DNA from: CALXXL01 sp964512385
GTDB taxonomy: Bacteria; Verrucomicrobiota; Lentisphaeria; Victivallales; Victivallaceae
Direction: 5' to 3'
Assembly (NCBI GenBank): GCA_964512385.1
Contig: CAZEHZ010000122.1
Coordinates: 1-6,086, forward strand
DNA: 6,086 nt
The position numbers and the translations under genes were made by a program. Positions 5,722 to 6,086 of the stretch are shown piece after piece (position 1 is the first letter of the stretch; each line of letters starts with the position of its first letter). The notes beneath the pieces are model-generated. The model saw only the letters and a program-made list of their open reading frames with translations, made no database searches and was not told the DNA's origin.

Positions 5722-5760
5722 AAAAGTAACGTTTTTTATTGTATATCCTATTAAAATGTA

Positions 5761-5789
5761 TTGTAAACGGCTAATTGTAATGTTATAGT
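5761..5789 (+). promoter_or_regulatory. Sigma-70-type promoter of the right-edge sensor gene
   Basis: TTGTAA (5761-5766) and TATAGT (5784-5789) are separated by exactly 17 bases, and TG at 5781-5782 supplies an extended -10 element (TGTTATAGT). The predicted start near 5796 is about 29 bases before the ATG at 5825. It is divergent from the gdx promoter, with about 39 bases between the two -35 boxes. Confidence 0.65.
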
Positions 5790-5799
5790 ATTGTGTTTA

Positions 5800-5813
5800 T
5801 GTTAATTATAACA
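5800..5813. promoter_or_regulatory. Inverted repeat just after the sensor-gene promoter
   Basis: TGTTA-ATTA-TAACA is a five-base inverted repeat with a four-base spacer. It lies about 4 to 17 bases after the predicted transcription start, where a repressor would block initiation. It could equally be chance symmetry in AT-rich DNA or a small 5' hairpin near the start codon. Confidence 0.3.
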
Positions 5814-5824
5814 TTGGTACTGGG

Positions 5825-6086
5825 ATGAATTTTATAGAAACGGATTATTCACTAAACGAGTATGGCGTGGCCGCAGTTGCAATCATTGGCATATTGGCGG
5901 CCGCATGTGTGCTTTTATGGCGGAAATTAAAATCAGCTAAAAAGATAATCACTGAATTGCAAAATGCCGCTGTCGGCCGTGTTGATATTACGGCGGAACA
6001 ACTTTCTTTACTGAAAATGGATGCCGAATTACAACATCTGATTATCGACCGGTTGCCGATTCCGCTGATCTTGGTGGATAAAGACT
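5825..6086 (+). CDS. 5' end of a membrane-anchored, probably PAS-containing sensor protein
   Basis: 87 complete codons are present and the frame is open to the window edge. Residues about 14-32 (YGVAAVAIIGILAAACVLLW) form one transmembrane segment, followed by the basic residues RKLKSAKK that mark the cytoplasmic side. Residues 38-72 are predicted helical linker, and RLPIPLILVDKD (76-87) is the typical first strand of a PAS domain. This is the layout of sensor histidine kinases with one membrane anchor, no periplasmic sensing domain and an inner PAS. A diguanylate cyclase or other PAS-linked output is equally possible because the catalytic part is outside the window. No Shine-Dalgarno-like sequence precedes the ATG, unlike every other gene here, and a frame-closing TAG at 5786-5788 rules out a start further upstream than that. 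The start is therefore less certain than the gene. Confidence 0.65.
   Translation, partial: MNFIETDYSLNEYGVAAVAIIGILAAACVLLWRKLKSAKKIITELQNAAVGRVDITAEQLSLLKMDAELQHLIIDRLPIPLILVDKD

Noticed and set aside
5720..5737. A6-GTAACG-T6 inverted repeat between the divergent gdx and sensor promoters, as a terminator or operator
   Set aside because: The arms are plain homopolymer A and T in an AT-rich promoter region and overlap the gdx -35 box; no specific signal can be claimed.
5350..6086. Gdx and the sensor gene as a guanidine sensing and export system
   Set aside because: They are merely divergent; the visible sensor N terminus says nothing about ligand, and no other guanidine gene is present.

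Overview
The window holds four complete protein genes and the 5' ends of two more, one at each edge. The intergenic gaps are AT-rich and short (65 to 255 bases), and most contain a readable promoter or hairpin terminator. I see no tRNA, rRNA, CRISPR array, insertion sequence or phage gene. The content suggests an anaerobic, carbohydrate-degrading bacterium: a class I hybrid cluster protein of the strict-anaerobe type, a secreted acetyl esterase, a DUF6259-type putative glycoside hydrolase and the start of a Gfo/Idh/MocA-type oxidoreductase. This mix is typical of gut or sediment members of the Lentisphaerota/Victivallales and neighbouring phyla. That placement is inferred from gene content and was not tested by phylogeny.

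Layout, left to right. Positions 1-29 (minus) are the first ten codons of a probable Gfo/Idh/MocA oxidoreductase, with its own Shine-Dalgarno site and a promoter at 68-95. Positions 161-291 hold two hairpins that close the hcp transcript. Positions 285-1835 (minus) encode the hybrid cluster protein Hcp with every cluster ligand present. A clear intrinsic terminator at 1901-1938 separates it from 1961-3265 (minus), a secreted acetylxylan esterase/cephalosporin C deacetylase family protein. A 126-base divergent intergenic region holds the esterase promoter and a 10-base palindrome with a central CG. Then comes 3392-5284 (plus), the DUF6259-type putative glycoside hydrolase. A repeat-rich hairpin region lies between it and the convergent gene at 5350-5667 (minus), a small multidrug resistance (SMR) protein of the Gdx/SugE guanidinium-exporter type. 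Its divergent neighbour starts at 5825 (plus) and runs off the right edge. It encodes an inner-membrane protein that appears to lead into a PAS domain, probably a sensor kinase or similar.

How the genes may work together: the divergent esterase and putative hydrolase form the only pair with an obvious shared theme. One would remove acetyl groups outside the cytoplasm, and the other, lacking a signal peptide, would act on the imported sugar or glycoside. The Gfo/Idh-type gene fits the same sugar-catabolic setting but is separately transcribed. Hcp (nitrosative or hydroxylamine detoxification) and Gdx (guanidinium export) are independent stress and housekeeping functions, each with its own transcription signals. 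The region reads as a set of single-gene transcription units rather than one operon or a new multi-gene system. The points most worth following are the uncharacterised DUF6259 enzyme, the possible carbohydrate operator, the stop codons buried in terminator hairpins, the GTGATAAA repeats and the unusual start of the sensor gene.
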